From contig JAUPKQ010000119.1 in NCBI GenBank assembly GCA_030837345.1, positions 1 to 49,997 of the forward strand: DNA of 49,997 bases, read 5' to 3'. The translations under genes and the position numbers were made by a program. Shown one piece after another: positions 1-9,279 of the stretch; within the stretch, counting starts at the first letter, position 1, and each line of letters starts with the position of its first letter. The notes beneath the pieces were generated by a model. That model was not told the DNA's origin and made no database searches. It was given only the letters and a program-made list of their open reading frames with translations. Source of the DNA: Actinomycetota bacterium. GTDB lineage: Bacteria > Actinomycetota > Actinomycetes > Actinomycetales > Kineosporiaceae.

Positions 1-16
1 CCCTACGGAGGATCTT

Positions 17-2485
17 GTGCGTTGGGGATACTTCGACGACGAGCGACGCGAGTATGTGATCGATCGTCCCGATACGCCTTTGCCGTGGATCAACTACTTG
101 GGGACGGAGGGGTACTTCGGGATTATTTCGAACACGGCGGGGGGGTACTCGTTCTACCGTGATGCCCGGTTGCGGCGGATCACGCGGTATCGGTACAACG
201 AGGCTCCGTTGGATGTGGGGGGCCGGTACCTGTACCTGCGGGATGCGGTGTCGGGGGAGTTCTGGTCGCCGTCGTGGCAGCCGACGCAGCGGGATCTTGA
301 CAGTTATGAGTGTCGGCATGGTATGTCGTACACGCGGATCGCCTCGACGTATCGTGGGGTGCGGGCGGAGACGCTGTATTTCGTGCCGTTGGGGGAGTCG
401 CTGGAGGTGTGGCGGCTGCGGGTGACCAACGAGCGTGAGGAAACGGCGCGGTTGTCGTTGTTCTCCTCGGTGGAGTTCTGTCTGTGGGACGCGCAGGACG
501 ATGCGACGAACTTTCAACGCAACTACTCGACGGGTGAGGTCGAGGTCGTCGATGGGGTGATCTATCACACGACGGAGTACCGGGAGCGTCGCGACCATTT
601 CGCGTATTTCGCGTGTTCTGAGCCGTTGGTCGGGTTTGATACGCAGCGTGAGGCGTTCCTGGGCCCGTACCGGGGGTATGACCGTCCGGTCGTGGTGGAG
701 CGGGGGGAGTCGGCGGACTCGATCGCGCACGGGTGGCAGCCGCACGGGTCTCATCACGTGGCGTTGACGTTGGCGCCGGGGGAGACCCGTGAGGTCGTGT
801 TCGTGCTGGGGTATGCGGAGAACCCGCGGGCGGAGAAGTTCGACCCGCCGGGTTCTCACACGGTGAACAAGACGCGTGTCGCGCCGGTGATCGAGCGGTG
901 GCTGCGTCCGGAGACCGTGGAGACGGCGCTGGCCCAGCTGCGCCAGTACTGGGAGGGCCTGCTGGGGGTGTTGCGGGTGGACACGCCCGATACCCACGTG
1001 AACCGGATGGTCAATATCTGGAACGCCTACCAGTGCATGGTGACGTTCAACATGAGCCGGTCCACGTCTGGGTTCGAGGCGGGGATCGGGCGGGGGATGG
1101 GGTTCCGCGACTCCAACCAGGACCTGATGGGGTTCACCCACATGATCCCGGCGAAGGCCCGGGAACGGCTTCTGGACACCGCCGCCACGCAGCTGCCGAC
1201 CGGTGGGGCGTATCACCAGTACCAGCCGTTGACCAAGCGGGGGAACAACGACATCGGGTCGGGGTTCAACGACGACCCGCTGTGGCTGATCCTGGGGGTG
1301 GCGGCCTACCTGAAGGAGTCCGGGGACACCTCGATCCTGGACGAACCGGTCTGCTACGACAGTGAACCGGGCACCGAGACGCCCCTGTACGAGCACCTGC
1401 AACGGTCTCTGCGCTACACCCTGGACCGGCTCGGCCCCCACGGCCTGCCGTTGATCGGACGCGCGGACTGGAACGACTGCCTGAACCTGAACATCTTCTC
1501 GGAGAACCCCGGGGAGGGTTTCCAGTCCGCCGGGATCGGCGGCCGCGAGGGCGGCGTCGCCGAATCGGTGTTCATCGGCGGGCAGTTCGCCCTGGCCGCC
1601 GAGCAACTGGCCTGCATCGCCGAACGACGGGGCCTGACCGACGAGGCCGCCTCCTACCGGGAATCCGCCCAGGCGATGTCCGCGACAGTCACCGAACACG
1701 GCTGGGACGGGGCCTGGTTCCGCCGCGCCTACGACTTCCACGGCACCCCCGTCGGCTCCGCCCAGAACGACGAAGGCCGCATCTACATCGAACCCCAGGG
1801 CATGTGCGTCCTGGGCGGCATCGGCCTGGACGACGGAAAGGCCCTCCAAGCCCTGGACAGCGTCCGCGAACACCTGGCCACCGACCACGGCATCTGCCTG
1901 CTGGACCCCCCCTACACCCGCTACCGGCTCGAACTCGGCGAGATCTCCTCCTACCCCCCCAGCTACAAGGAGAACGGGTCGGTGTTCTGCCACACCAACC
2001 CCTGGATCATGATCGCCGAAGCGATCGTGGGACGAGGCGACGCCGCGTTCGACTACTACCGGCGCATCAACCCCTCCGTCCGCGAAGAGATCAGCGACAT
2101 CCACCGGTGCGAGCCCTACGTCTACGCCCAGACCATCGCCGGGAAACACGCCCCCACCCACGGTGAGGCCAAGAACTCCTGGCTGTCGGGAACCGCGTCA
2201 TGGAACTACGTCGCCATCACCCAATGGCTCCTGGGCATCCGCGCCGACCACGACGGCCTGCGCATCGACCCCGTCCTACCCGCGTCCTGGACCGGCTTCA
2301 CCGCCACCCGCCACTTCCGCCACGCCACCTACCACATCACCGTCCGCAAACCCGAAGGCACCACCGGACGCGTCACCCACCTGACCATCAACGGCGAACA
2401 CGTCAACGGCACCCTCATCCCCCCCACCCCACCCGGCACCACCACCACCGTCGAAGCCATCATCGAAGCCGCTTCCCCAGCCTGA
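17..2485 (+). CDS. Cellobiose phosphorylase (GH94)
   Basis: Cytoplasmic glycoside phosphorylase, expected to split cellobiose with phosphate into glucose and alpha-glucose 1-phosphate. The 822-residue length, the N-terminal run with WINYLGTEGYFGIISN and the DWNDCLN motif (residues 484-490) are typical of GH94 cellobiose phosphorylases. The second Asp of that motif (Asp487) is the likely general acid, by analogy with the family. A GGAG ribosome site 6 nt before the GTG at 17 supports this start. The phosphoglucomutase gene converging on it would convert the product to glucose 6-phosphate, so the pair makes metabolic sense although they are not co-transcribed. The substrate could also be another beta-glucoside, since GH94 includes chitobiose and cellodextrin enzymes; cellobiose is the best fit. 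Confidence 0.93.
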   Translation: MRWGYFDDERREYVIDRPDTPLPWINYLGTEGYFGIISNTAGGYSFYRDARLRRITRYRYNEAPLDVGGRYLYLRDAVSGEFWSPSWQPTQRDLDSYECRHGMSYTRIASTYRGVRAETLYFVPLGESLEVWRLRVTNEREETARLSLFSSVEFCLWDAQDDATNFQRNYSTGEVEVVDGVIYHTTEYRERRDHFAYFACSEPLVGFDTQREAFLGPYRGYDRPVVVERGESADSIAHGWQPHGSHHVALTLAPGETREVVFVLGYAENPRAEKFDPPGSHTVNKTRVAPVIERWLRPETVETALAQLRQYWEGLLGVLRVDTPDTHVNRMVNIWNAYQCMVTFNMSRSTSGFEAGIGRGMGFRDSNQDLMGFTHMIPAKARERLLDTAATQLPTGGAYHQYQPLTKRGNNDIGSGFNDDPLWLILGVAAYLKESGDTSILDEPVCYDSEPGTETPLYEHLQRSLRYTLDRLGPHGLPLIGRADWNDCLNLNIFSENPGEGFQSAGIGGREGGVAESVFIGGQFALAAEQLACIAERRGLTDEAASYRESAQAMSATVTEHGWDGAWFRRAYDFHGTPVGSAQNDEGRIYIEPQGMCVLGGIGLDDGKALQALDSVREHLATDHGICLLDPPYTRYRLELGEISSYPPSYKENGSVFCHTNPWIMIAEAIVGRGDAAFDYYRRINPSVREEISDIHRCEPYVYAQTIAGKHAPTHGEAKNSWLSGTASWNYVAITQWLLGIRADHDGLRIDPVLPASWTGFTATRHFRHATYHITVRKPEGTTGRVTHLTINGEHVNGTLIPPTPPGTTTTVEAIIEAASPA

Positions 2486-2493
2486 TTCGCTGT

Positions 2494-2562
2494 GATCGCG
2501 AACCGGGGTGACGGAACTGCTGAATCCAATCCTTGTCAGATTCGTCACCCCGGTTCGGGATC
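2494..2562. terminator. Palindromic bidirectional terminator / repeat copy A
   Basis: A perfect 15-bp inverted repeat (2499-2513 with 2543-2557) sits between two convergent genes. One mismatch further out, GATC at 2494-2497 pairs with GATC at 2559-2562, giving a stem of about 20 bp around a 29-nt loop. The position suits a bidirectional terminator, but there is no T tract. The same layout and much of the sequence recur at 39388-39451, so it may instead be a member of a dispersed palindromic repeat family. Confidence 0.7.
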
Positions 2563-2573
2563 AGCGGACGGGC

Positions 2574-4235
2574 TCACCCCTCGACGGCGCCGGCCAGGAC
2601 CTGGTCAACGAGGTCCTTCGCCGCACCCTGGACCTGGCGCAGGTGGTCCGCCCCCTCGAAGCTCTCCGCATAGATCTTGTAGACGTCCTCGGTGCCGGAG
2701 GGACGGGCCGCGAACCACGCGTTCGCGGTGGTCACCTTGAGACCGCCGATCGGGGCACCGTTGCCCGGTGCCTCCGTCAGGACGGCGGTGATCGGCTCCC
2801 CGGCGAGGTCCTTCGCCGTCACCTGGTCGGCGGAGAGGCGCCCTAGCACCGCCTTCTGCTCACGCGTCGCGACGGCGTCGATCCTCGCGTAGGCGGGAGC
2901 ACCGTACCGGGCCGTCAACTCCCGGTAGCGCTCCGACGGCGAGAGCCCGGTGACGGCGAGGATCTCGGACGCGAGCAGGGCGAGCAGGATGCCGTCCTTG
3001 TCCGTCGTCCAGACCGAACCGTCGTGGCGCAGGAAGGATGCCCCGGCGGACTCCTCGCCCCCGAATCCGACCGATCCGTCGAGAAGCCCGGGCACGAACC
3101 ACTTGAACCCGACGGGGACCTCCAGCGTCCTGCGGCCCAGGCCAGCCGCGACCCGATCGATCATGGATGACGACACCAGCGTCTTCCCGACCACGGCGTC
3201 GGCCCCCCACCCGGGCCGGTGGGTGAACAGGTAGTCGATCGCGACGGCGAGGAAGTGGTTGGGATTCATCAGACCGCCGTCCGGTGTGACGATGCCGTGC
3301 CGGTCGGAGTCCGCGTCGTTGCCGGTCGAGATCTGGTAGGCCTCGCGGTTCGCGATCAGTGACGCCATCGCGGACGGCGAGGAGCAGTCCATCCGGATCT
3401 TCCCGTCCCAGTCCAGCGTCATGAACCGCCACGTCGGGTCGACGAGGGGATTGACGACGGTGAGATCGAGGCGGTGAGCCTCCGCGATCGCACCCCAGTA
3501 GTCGACGCTGGCGCCTCCGAGGGGATCGGCCCCGATCCGCACCCCGGCGTCACGGACGGCGTCCAGGTCGAGCACCGAGGCCAGATCGGCGACATAGGTG
3601 GCGAGGTAGTCATACCGGGACGTCGTGTCGGCGGCGAGAGCCCGGGCCAGCGGCGTCCGTCTCACGTCGCGGAGGCCCCCGGCGATCAGTTCGTTCGCGC
3701 GGTTCTCGATCCACCTCGTGGCGTCGGTTCCGGCGGGGCCGCCGTGCGGAGGGTTGTACTTGAATCCTCCGTCGTGGGGCGGGTTGTGGGACGGCGTGAC
3801 GACGATGCCGTCGGCCCGCCCCGGCGCGGCGTCCGCCCGGTCCCGGTTGTGCCGGAGGATGGCGTGCGACACGGCGGGGGTCGGGGTGAAGCGATCGCGC
3901 GCATCGACGAGCGTCGTCACCCCGTTCGCCGCCAGGACCTCCACGGCCGAGGCCCACGCGGGTTCGGACAGCGCATGGGTGTCCCGCCCGAGGAAGAGCG
4001 GGCCGTTCGTGCCCTGGCTGGAGCGGTACTCGACGATCGCCTGGGTGGTCGCCAGGATGTGGGACTTCGTGAACGCGCCGGTCAGGCTGCTGCCACGGTG
4101 TCCGGAGGTGCCGAACGCCACCCGTTGCGCCGGGTCGTCGAGATCCGGGGTCTGGGTGTAGTAGGCCGTCACGAGGTGGGCGACGTCCACGAGATCGATG
4201 TCCTGCGCGGGCTGACCCGCGCGCTGGCTGCTCAC
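2574..4235 (-). CDS. pgm: Phosphoglucomutase, alpha-D-glucose specific
   Basis: Interconverts glucose 1-phosphate and glucose 6-phosphate. The 553-residue protein has the active-site phosphoserine loop [11 protein letters not shown] (Ser149), the metal loop DADSDRHG, the sugar loop GEESAG and the phosphate-binding loop [12 protein letters not shown], so all four catalytic loops are intact. The GTG at 4235 is chosen because GGAGGT lies 5 nt upstream and the product then begins [11 protein letters not shown], matching the start of E. coli Pgm; the frame stays open for 24 more codons upstream but these look non-coding. It converges on the cellobiose phosphorylase gene, supplying the next step for its product and a link to glycogen precursors. 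Confidence 0.95.
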   Translation of the reverse strand: MSSQRAGQPAQDIDLVDVAHLVTAYYTQTPDLDDPAQRVAFGTSGHRGSSLTGAFTKSHILATTQAIVEYRSSQGTNGPLFLGRDTHALSEPAWASAVEVLAANGVTTLVDARDRFTPTPAVSHAILRHNRDRADAAPGRADGIVVTPSHNPPHDGGFKYNPPHGGPAGTDATRWIENRANELIAGGLRDVRRTPLARALAADTTSRYDYLATYVADLASVLDLDAVRDAGVRIGADPLGGASVDYWGAIAEAHRLDLTVVNPLVDPTWRFMTLDWDGKIRMDCSSPSAMASLIANREAYQISTGNDADSDRHGIVTPDGGLMNPNHFLAVAIDYLFTHRPGWGADAVVGKTLVSSSMIDRVAAGLGRRTLEVPVGFKWFVPGLLDGSVGFGGEESAGASFLRHDGSVWTTDKDGILLALLASEILAVTGLSPSERYRELTARYGAPAYARIDAVATREQKAVLGRLSADQVTAKDLAGEPITAVLTEAPGNGAPIGGLKVTTANAWFAARPSGTEDVYKIYAESFEGADHLRQVQGAAKDLVDQVLAGAVEG

Positions 4236-4842
4236 GACATACCTCCGGTTGTCACGGTTCGTTCCCGGGCCGCCGACGATCGCACCCCACCGGCCACCGC
4301 ACGCCACCGGTTCTCGGCGGTCGCAGACTGCGGTGCTCTCCGAACGGCACGGTGCTGCCCTCGGACGGAAACCTAGTTGATCGATTCCTTGGGGTCGCGC
4401 TGCGGCGTGGCGTGGCGTGGCCCAGACACGCTGAAGCCGTTCAAGAAGGGTCTCGGAACCGCGTGGACGACGAGGATCGGGTACCTGACCCGGTAGGCAG
4501 GCCAGTGGGAATCAGTGTGTGCAAACACTGATTCCTTCCTGCCGGGATGGCGGGTCGTTCACACGGTAACAGCATGCCAAGCGCGGTCCTGGTGGGTGAT
4601 CAAGGGGCGCGGTCCCTTGATGATCACTTCACTGTTACCGGAGGACGCCCATCCTCCTCTTCCCCCAATAAACGCTCTAGGCAATATTTGCCTTCAGACA
4701 TTCGAAATGGTCCAATCCAATATTTTGCGACCAGCAGCCAGCCGGCCTTCATCGATGCAAAGCTGATCATCCGATCGAGGAACGTCGTACTCCACTGACA
4801 CGGCGTTTCCCGATCGCGACATCGACCGACCAGGGAGATCGC
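4236..4842. other. Gene-free stretch with a hairpin cluster
   Basis: No convincing gene. Between 4496 and 4640 there are three inverted repeats. GGAATCAGTGT (4508-4518) pairs perfectly with 4525-4535 and is flanked by GGCAGG/CCTGCC (4496-4501, 4538-4543). CGGTAACAG (4564-4572) pairs with 4632-4640 and encloses a GTGATCAAGGG / CCCTTGATGATCAC hairpin (4596-4606, 4614-4627) with a 3-nt bulge. A GGCGT repeat lies near 4413-4430. From 4640 to 4800 the base composition is noticeably less GC-rich. The promoters of pgm (left) and of the membrane protein gene (right) should lie here, but no clear -35/-10 pair was found. Confidence 0.6.
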
Positions 4843-5664
4843 ATGGCGGAACAGATCTACACGGACCCGACCTCCGGCCGGCACTATGCCATCGACCAGT
4901 CCACGGGGGAGGCACACTGGCTCGACGCCGCCCCGGCCGGCCATAAGCCGAAGACCGTTTCTGGCATCGTCGGCCTGATCGTCGCTGTCGTCGGACTCAG
5001 CCTGAGCTGGGTTCCGATCATCAATAACTTCGCGCTCATTTTCGCTCTCATCAGCGGATTTCTCGGTGTCATCGCCATCATTGCCACGCGCGCCACAGGG
5101 AAGCGGTCAGCACGGTGGACGGCCGTGGCAACTCTCGTCGTCACGACCCTGACGATCGTGGTCGTACTCGCCTCGCAGGCTCTCTACAGCAAGGCCATCA
5201 ATGATGTGTCCAAGGCCATCAAAACAACCGGACCGATCGATCCCACAGGTGTCGCAGGCTCCTCCGGCAAAGGCAGATCGTCGGACGCGCAAGGGGTTAC
5301 GAAGTTCGGCAGCATGGTGACGTTCAAGGATCGGTCGACCCTGACGTGCTCCAGGCCGGTCACGTTCAAACGGGCCGAGTACGCCGCAGGAGGAGAAGAG
5401 GCGAACGTGTTCTTGAAGTCCCGGTGCACGTTCACCAACCGGTCCGGGCAGACATTCAAACCCGCTCTGAGCAGCGGCAGCATGAGCGCAGGCGGGGTCG
5501 AGGGTGAGCCTGTGTTCCAAAAAGGCCTCGACGCCCCCGACAATCCGGTCCTCAACGGCCGGTCGGTCACCTGGTGGATGGGTTACGGAGTGGCCTCCAC
5601 CGCGGACGTGCAGCTCACCGTTCGGATGGGATTCCTCGACTACGCCGAGACCACGTTCACCTGA
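4843..5664 (+). CDS. Membrane protein with extracytoplasmic C-terminal domain, unknown function
   Basis: No family recognised with confidence. The 273-residue protein starts with a short hydrophilic part containing YTDPTSGRHY, then three hydrophobic segments (about residues 42-60, 62-83 and 91-112), then a Ser/Gly-rich linker and a C-terminal domain of about 120 residues with two Cys (CSRPVTF and SRCTFTN) and many beta-type residues. The C-terminal part resembles the DUF4352/telokin-like domains of Gram-positive surface proteins in general character only. The ATG at 4843 has GGGAGA just upstream. The gene stands alone, with repeat-rich DNA before it. Confidence 0.7.
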   Translation: MAEQIYTDPTSGRHYAIDQSTGEAHWLDAAPAGHKPKTVSGIVGLIVAVVGLSLSWVPIINNFALIFALISGFLGVIAIIATRATGKRSARWTAVATLVVTTLTIVVVLASQALYSKAINDVSKAIKTTGPIDPTGVAGSSGKGRSSDAQGVTKFGSMVTFKDRSTLTCSRPVTFKRAEYAAGGEEANVFLKSRCTFTNRSGQTFKPALSSGSMSAGGVEGEPVFQKGLDAPDNPVLNGRSVTWWMGYGVASTADVQLTVRMGFLDYAETTFT

Positions 5665-5735
5665 CCGGCAGACCCGGGGACGGCGTGCCGCGGACCGGTC
5701 TCTCCAGCGCCGCGAAGACGGCTAGGGTTCACGGC

Positions 5736-6071
5736 GTGTTGCGGTCGGTGCGCGGGACCAGGTACGTCACCCCTTTGAGGGAGGGCGGTTCGCTGCCGGG
5801 GATCGTCGAGGCGGACGACGACGGCACCTATGTCGTCAAGTTCCGGGGCGCGGGGCAAGGCAGTGCGGCCCTGGACGCCGAACTCGCGTCCCTGCTGTCC
5901 ACCGGCGTCCTCGGGACGGTCCTCGACCTCGTCCCCGGTTCCTGGCTTCTCGGCATGAACGCGGCACGGGACTACGCCGGCGACGCCGACGCCTGGCGCG
6001 CCCGCTACCTCGACTACCTCGTCCTGCGCCTCGCCGGGCCCCGGACGTGGTGGTCCGAGGCCATCGCATGA
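5736..6071 (+). CDS. HipA-like kinase remnant with an internal in-frame deletion
   Basis: The first ~45 residues (LRSVRGTRYVTPLREGGS through YVVKFRGAGQG) match the start of the actinobacterial HipA-like kinase family, where they form the nucleotide-binding N-lobe. The rest (LDAELASLLSTGVLGTVL through RYLDYLVLRLAGPR) resembles the C-terminal end of the same family. The family is usually about 250-280 residues; this product is 111, so roughly 150 central residues, including the catalytic core, are absent while the frame stays open. The GTG at 5736 is used because the family's first residues follow it at once. The stop overlaps the next start (ATGA). Activity as a kinase is very unlikely. The assignment rests on remembered family sequence. 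Confidence 0.65.
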   Translation: MLRSVRGTRYVTPLREGGSLPGIVEADDDGTYVVKFRGAGQGSAALDAELASLLSTGVLGTVLDLVPGSWLLGMNAARDYAGDADAWRARYLDYLVLRLAGPRTWWSEAIA

Positions 6072-6751
6072 GCGGCGTCCCCGGCGAAGCCGCCGCCGAA
6101 CCGGCGCCGTTCGAGTACTCCGTCCTGCGCGCCGTTCCCCGCGTCGAACGCCCGGCCCCGGTCTGGGTGGTCGCCGGAGCCCCCGGATCGGGGAAGTCCA
6201 CGGTCGCGGACGCGCTGCTGGAGCGGTTCGACCCGGTGCCCGCGCTGCTCGACAAGGACGTCCTCTTCCCGGGGTTCGTGTCCGAGGTGCTCTCGGCCCA
6301 CGGACGGGACCACGGCGAGAGGGAGGGGACCTGGTACGACGAGCATGTCAAGGCCCACGAGTACGGCGGCATGACCGACGCCGCGCGGCAGATCCGCGGG
6401 TACGGCTGTCCCGTGATGCTTGTCGCGCCCTTCACCGGGCAGATCCGTCACCCCGGGCAGTGGCGGGCCTGGGTGGCCGCGCTCGGCGGCGAACCGGTCC
6501 GGCTGATCTGGGTCCGCAGCGACACGGAACTCCTGCGGCAGCGCATCGTCCGGCGAGGTGTCGCCCAGGACAGCGGGAAACTCGCCGCGTTCGACGCCTT
6601 CGCCGCCCGTATGCTGCCGGGCACGCCCCCTCCCGTCCCGCACCTCGACGTGGACAACACCGGGGACCGGGCTCAGCTGGCCGCCCGGATCGCCGCCCTC
6701 GACCTGGGCGCTTCCGCCCGGCCACCGACGCCACGGGCGGGGACGCCGTGA
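6068..6751 (+). CDS. P-loop NTPase/kinase, zeta-toxin or gluconate-kinase-like
   Basis: A 227-residue protein with a clear Walker A motif (GAPGSGKST, near residue 40), followed by a LLDKD stretch that may hold a substrate- or metal-binding Asp. A VRLIWVRSD strand and an Arg-rich lid (LLRQRIVRRG) are typical of small-molecule P-loop kinases such as shikimate, gluconate or zeta-type kinases. The substrate cannot be told. The ATG at 6068 overlaps the stop of the HipA-like remnant (ATGA), and its own stop overlaps the next GTG (GTGA), so the three genes look translationally coupled. An upstream GTG at 6047 is possible but less likely. Confidence 0.75.
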   Translation: MSGVPGEAAAEPAPFEYSVLRAVPRVERPAPVWVVAGAPGSGKSTVADALLERFDPVPALLDKDVLFPGFVSEVLSAHGRDHGEREGTWYDEHVKAHEYGGMTDAARQIRGYGCPVMLVAPFTGQIRHPGQWRAWVAALGGEPVRLIWVRSDTELLRQRIVRRGVAQDSGKLAAFDAFAARMLPGTPPPVPHLDVDNTGDRAQLAARIAALDLGASARPPTPRAGTP

Positions 6752-9186
6752 GCGCGGGAGCGATGGACCGTCCGGCGGCGTTCCGGGCTGCGATGAAGGC
6801 CCTGCCGTCCCCGGGACGAGGCCCCCGTCCCCGGATCTTCCGGGGCGCGGGGTCCGACGCCCCGCAACCGGCACCGCAGACCGGTCCCGGGTCCGGGGAC
6901 TCCCCCGCGGTCACACGGATCGATCTCGTCGGGCCGGGACCGGGAGCCGAGCTGATCGCACACCTCGACGCCGTCCTCGACGGCCTGACCGATCCTCCGG
7001 GGCCCCTCGGTCCCGAACCGCTTCGTCCCTTCGACGCCGAGCGGCTGTTACGCCTGTTCGACGCGATGGCGGGCAGCCGCTGGCTCGACGTCGCGGCCCG
7101 GCGCATGCGCGCCCTCGGCGTCGGCCACTACGCCGTCGGTTCGGCGGGACACGAGATGAACGCCGCCGTCGCGCTCGCGCTGCGGCACACGGACCCGGCC
7201 CTGGTGCACTACCGGTCAGGCGCCTTCTACCTCGCCCGCAGCGCGCAGCAACGACGCACGAACACGCTCTCCAGCGGCGTCGGGCGCGGCATTCTCGACA
7301 TCGCGCTCGGTCTGGTCGCGAGTTCGAGCGAGCCGATCGCGGGAGGACGCCACAAGGTGTTCGGCCACCCCGGTCTCGCGGTGGTCCCGCAGACGTCGGC
7401 CCACGCGGGTCACCTGCCCCGCGCGGTGGGGATCGCGTGGTCCCTGGGGCGGCAGGAACGTCTGCCGGAACGCCTCCGCGTCGATCTGACCTGGCCGGAC
7501 GACGCCCTGACGGTCGTCAGTTTCGGCGACGGCGCGGCCAACCACTCGACCGCGGCGGGAGCCGTCAACGCCGTCTGCTGGACGGCGTACCGCAAGGTGC
7601 CGTTGCCTCTGCTGATGGTGTGCGAGGACGACGCGACCGGGCCCTCGACGCGGACGCCGCCCGGCTGGGTCGCCGCCCAGTTCTCGAAGCGGCCGGGGCT
7701 TCACTACGTCCACGACGACGGAACCGATCCTCTCGTGTCGCTCCGCGTCGCCGACGAAGCCGCCCGGCACGCCCGTGAGAACCAGGTCCCGGTGCTGCTC
7801 CACCTCGGGTGCGTACGCCTCGACGGCCCGACGGCCCCGACGGTCCCCACCTCGCCCGCGACGCCCACCGTCCGCGTGACCCCCGCGGATCTCGGCCGTG
7901 ACCCGCTCGCCGCGACCATGCGCGCCCTGGTGACGGCCGGTGTCCTCGACGCGGGGGCGGTCCGGCAGCGGTGGGTCTCGATCCGTGACGAGGTGTCGGC
8001 CTGTGTGGAGGAGGCGTTGCGGGCGCCGTTGCTGGAGGACGCCTCCCAGGTGGTCGCACCGCTGGCCCCGCGCCGTCCGGACGACGTGGGACGGCGGGCC
8101 TTCGGGGCGCCGTCCGACGCCGAGCGCACGCGCGTGTTCGGCCGTCAGCTACCCGAGACCGAGGGCGGGCTCACTCTGGCGCAGTCGCTCAACCGCACGC
8201 TGCTGGACGCCGGTGCCCTGCGCCCGGCGCTCCTCGTGCTCGGCGAGGACGTCGCCCGCAGCGGCGGCGCGCACGGTGTCACCCGGGGTCTCCAGCGCCG
8301 TCTGGGCACCTCGCGGGTCGTCGACACCCTGCCCGACGAGCAGACCGTCCTCGGGATGGCGCTGGGGGCGGGCGTGTCGGGGCTGCTCCCGGTGCCCGAG
8401 ATCCAGCACCTCGCCTTCCTCTCCACCACCGGGGACCAGTTGCGGGGGGAGGCGGCCTCGCTCCAGTTCTTCTCGCAGGGGGCGTACCGCAATCCGCTGG
8501 TCCTCCGGGTGCCGGGCCTCGCCTACCACGTCGGGCCCGAGGGCCACCTTCGGGACGACAACGCGATCGGTGTCCTGCGTGACGTGCCGGGGCTGGTGAT
8601 CGCCTGCCCCGCCCATCCGTCCGACGCGCCGGCCCTGGTGCGCACCTGCCTGGCGGCGGCCGAGACCGACGGCACCGTGAGCGTGCTCCTCGAACCCGTC
8701 GCGCTCTACCACGAGCAGGACATGATCGTGCCCGGCGACGGGGCCTGGCTCGCCCCGTACGCGCCACCGCCCCTGTGGGAACTCCAGCACATCCCGATCG
8801 GGCGGGCCGCGACCTGGGGGAACGGCAAGGACCTCACGATCGCGACGTTCGGCAACGGGCTGCGCCTGTCGCTCCGGGTCGCGGCGCGGCTCGTCCGGGA
8901 CGGCATCGGTGTCCGGGTGGTCGATCTGCGCTGGCTCTCCCCTCTGCCGGTCACCGACGTCGTCCGCGAGGCGAAGGCGACCGGCCGTGTCCTGGTCGTC
9001 GACGAGACGCGCCGGTCCGGCAGCATCTCGGAGGCCCTGGTGACGGGGCTCTTGGAGAGCGGGTTCACCGGACGCCTCGCCCGGCTCGCCGCGGACGACA
9101 CCTATCTGCCGCTCGGCGCCGCCGTCGCGCACGTCCTGGTGAGCGAGGAGGACATCGAGGAGGCCGCGCGGGCCCTGACCTCCTGA
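6748..9186 (+). CDS. Thiamine-diphosphate 2-oxoacid dehydrogenase E1, alpha and beta fused
   Basis: The 812-residue product joins an E1-alpha domain (about residues 90-430, with the TPP-binding GDGAANHS near residue 260) to a transketolase-type E1-beta domain (about 470-812, with VLGEDVARSGG, the HVGPEGHLRDDNA region and a C-terminal VVDETRRSGSISEALV segment). Such enzymes decarboxylate pyruvate or branched-chain 2-oxoacids and pass the acyl group to an E2 lipoyl protein. No E2 or E3 gene is nearby, so partner and substrate are unknown. The first ~90 residues are Pro/Gly-rich and probably disordered. The GTG start overlaps the previous stop (GTGA). The stop codon lies inside a CTGACCTC tandem repeat. 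Confidence 0.85.
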   Translation: MSAGAMDRPAAFRAAMKALPSPGRGPRPRIFRGAGSDAPQPAPQTGPGSGDSPAVTRIDLVGPGPGAELIAHLDAVLDGLTDPPGPLGPEPLRPFDAERLLRLFDAMAGSRWLDVAARRMRALGVGHYAVGSAGHEMNAAVALALRHTDPALVHYRSGAFYLARSAQQRRTNTLSSGVGRGILDIALGLVASSSEPIAGGRHKVFGHPGLAVVPQTSAHAGHLPRAVGIAWSLGRQERLPERLRVDLTWPDDALTVVSFGDGAANHSTAAGAVNAVCWTAYRKVPLPLLMVCEDDATGPSTRTPPGWVAAQFSKRPGLHYVHDDGTDPLVSLRVADEAARHARENQVPVLLHLGCVRLDGPTAPTVPTSPATPTVRVTPADLGRDPLAATMRALVTAGVLDAGAVRQRWVSIRDEVSACVEEALRAPLLEDASQVVAPLAPRRPDDVGRRAFGAPSDAERTRVFGRQLPETEGGLTLAQSLNRTLLDAGALRPALLVLGEDVARSGGAHGVTRGLQRRLGTSRVVDTLPDEQTVLGMALGAGVSGLLPVPEIQHLAFLSTTGDQLRGEAASLQFFSQGAYRNPLVLRVPGLAYHVGPEGHLRDDNAIGVLRDVPGLVIACPAHPSDAPALVRTCLAAAETDGTVSVLLEPVALYHEQDMIVPGDGAWLAPYAPPPLWELQHIPIGRAATWGNGKDLTIATFGNGLRLSLRVAARLVRDGIGVRVVDLRWLSPLPVTDVVREAKATGRVLVVDETRRSGSISEALVTGLLESGFTGRLARLAADDTYLPLGAAVAHVLVSEEDIEEAARALTS

Positions 9187-9206
9187 CCTCCTGACCTCCT
9201 GACCTC
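9175..9206. repeat. Four tandem copies of CTGACCTC
   Basis: Four perfect head-to-tail 8-bp units run across the stop codon of the E1 enzyme gene; the TGA at 9184-9186 is part of the second unit. Each further unit offers another TGA in a different frame, so slippage here would change the C-terminus little. Confidence 0.9.
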
Positions 9207-9279
9207 AGCGGTCGTTTCGCGGGCGGTCGTTCCGTCGCCGCCGTGGAGGTTCCGCCGTCACCGATGGCAGAGTGGGGCC

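Noticed and set aside
4624-4944. A 106-codon minus-strand frame overlapping the membrane protein start
   Set aside because: It overlaps a better-supported gene, lies partly in AT-richer repeat DNA and has no ribosome site or known motif.
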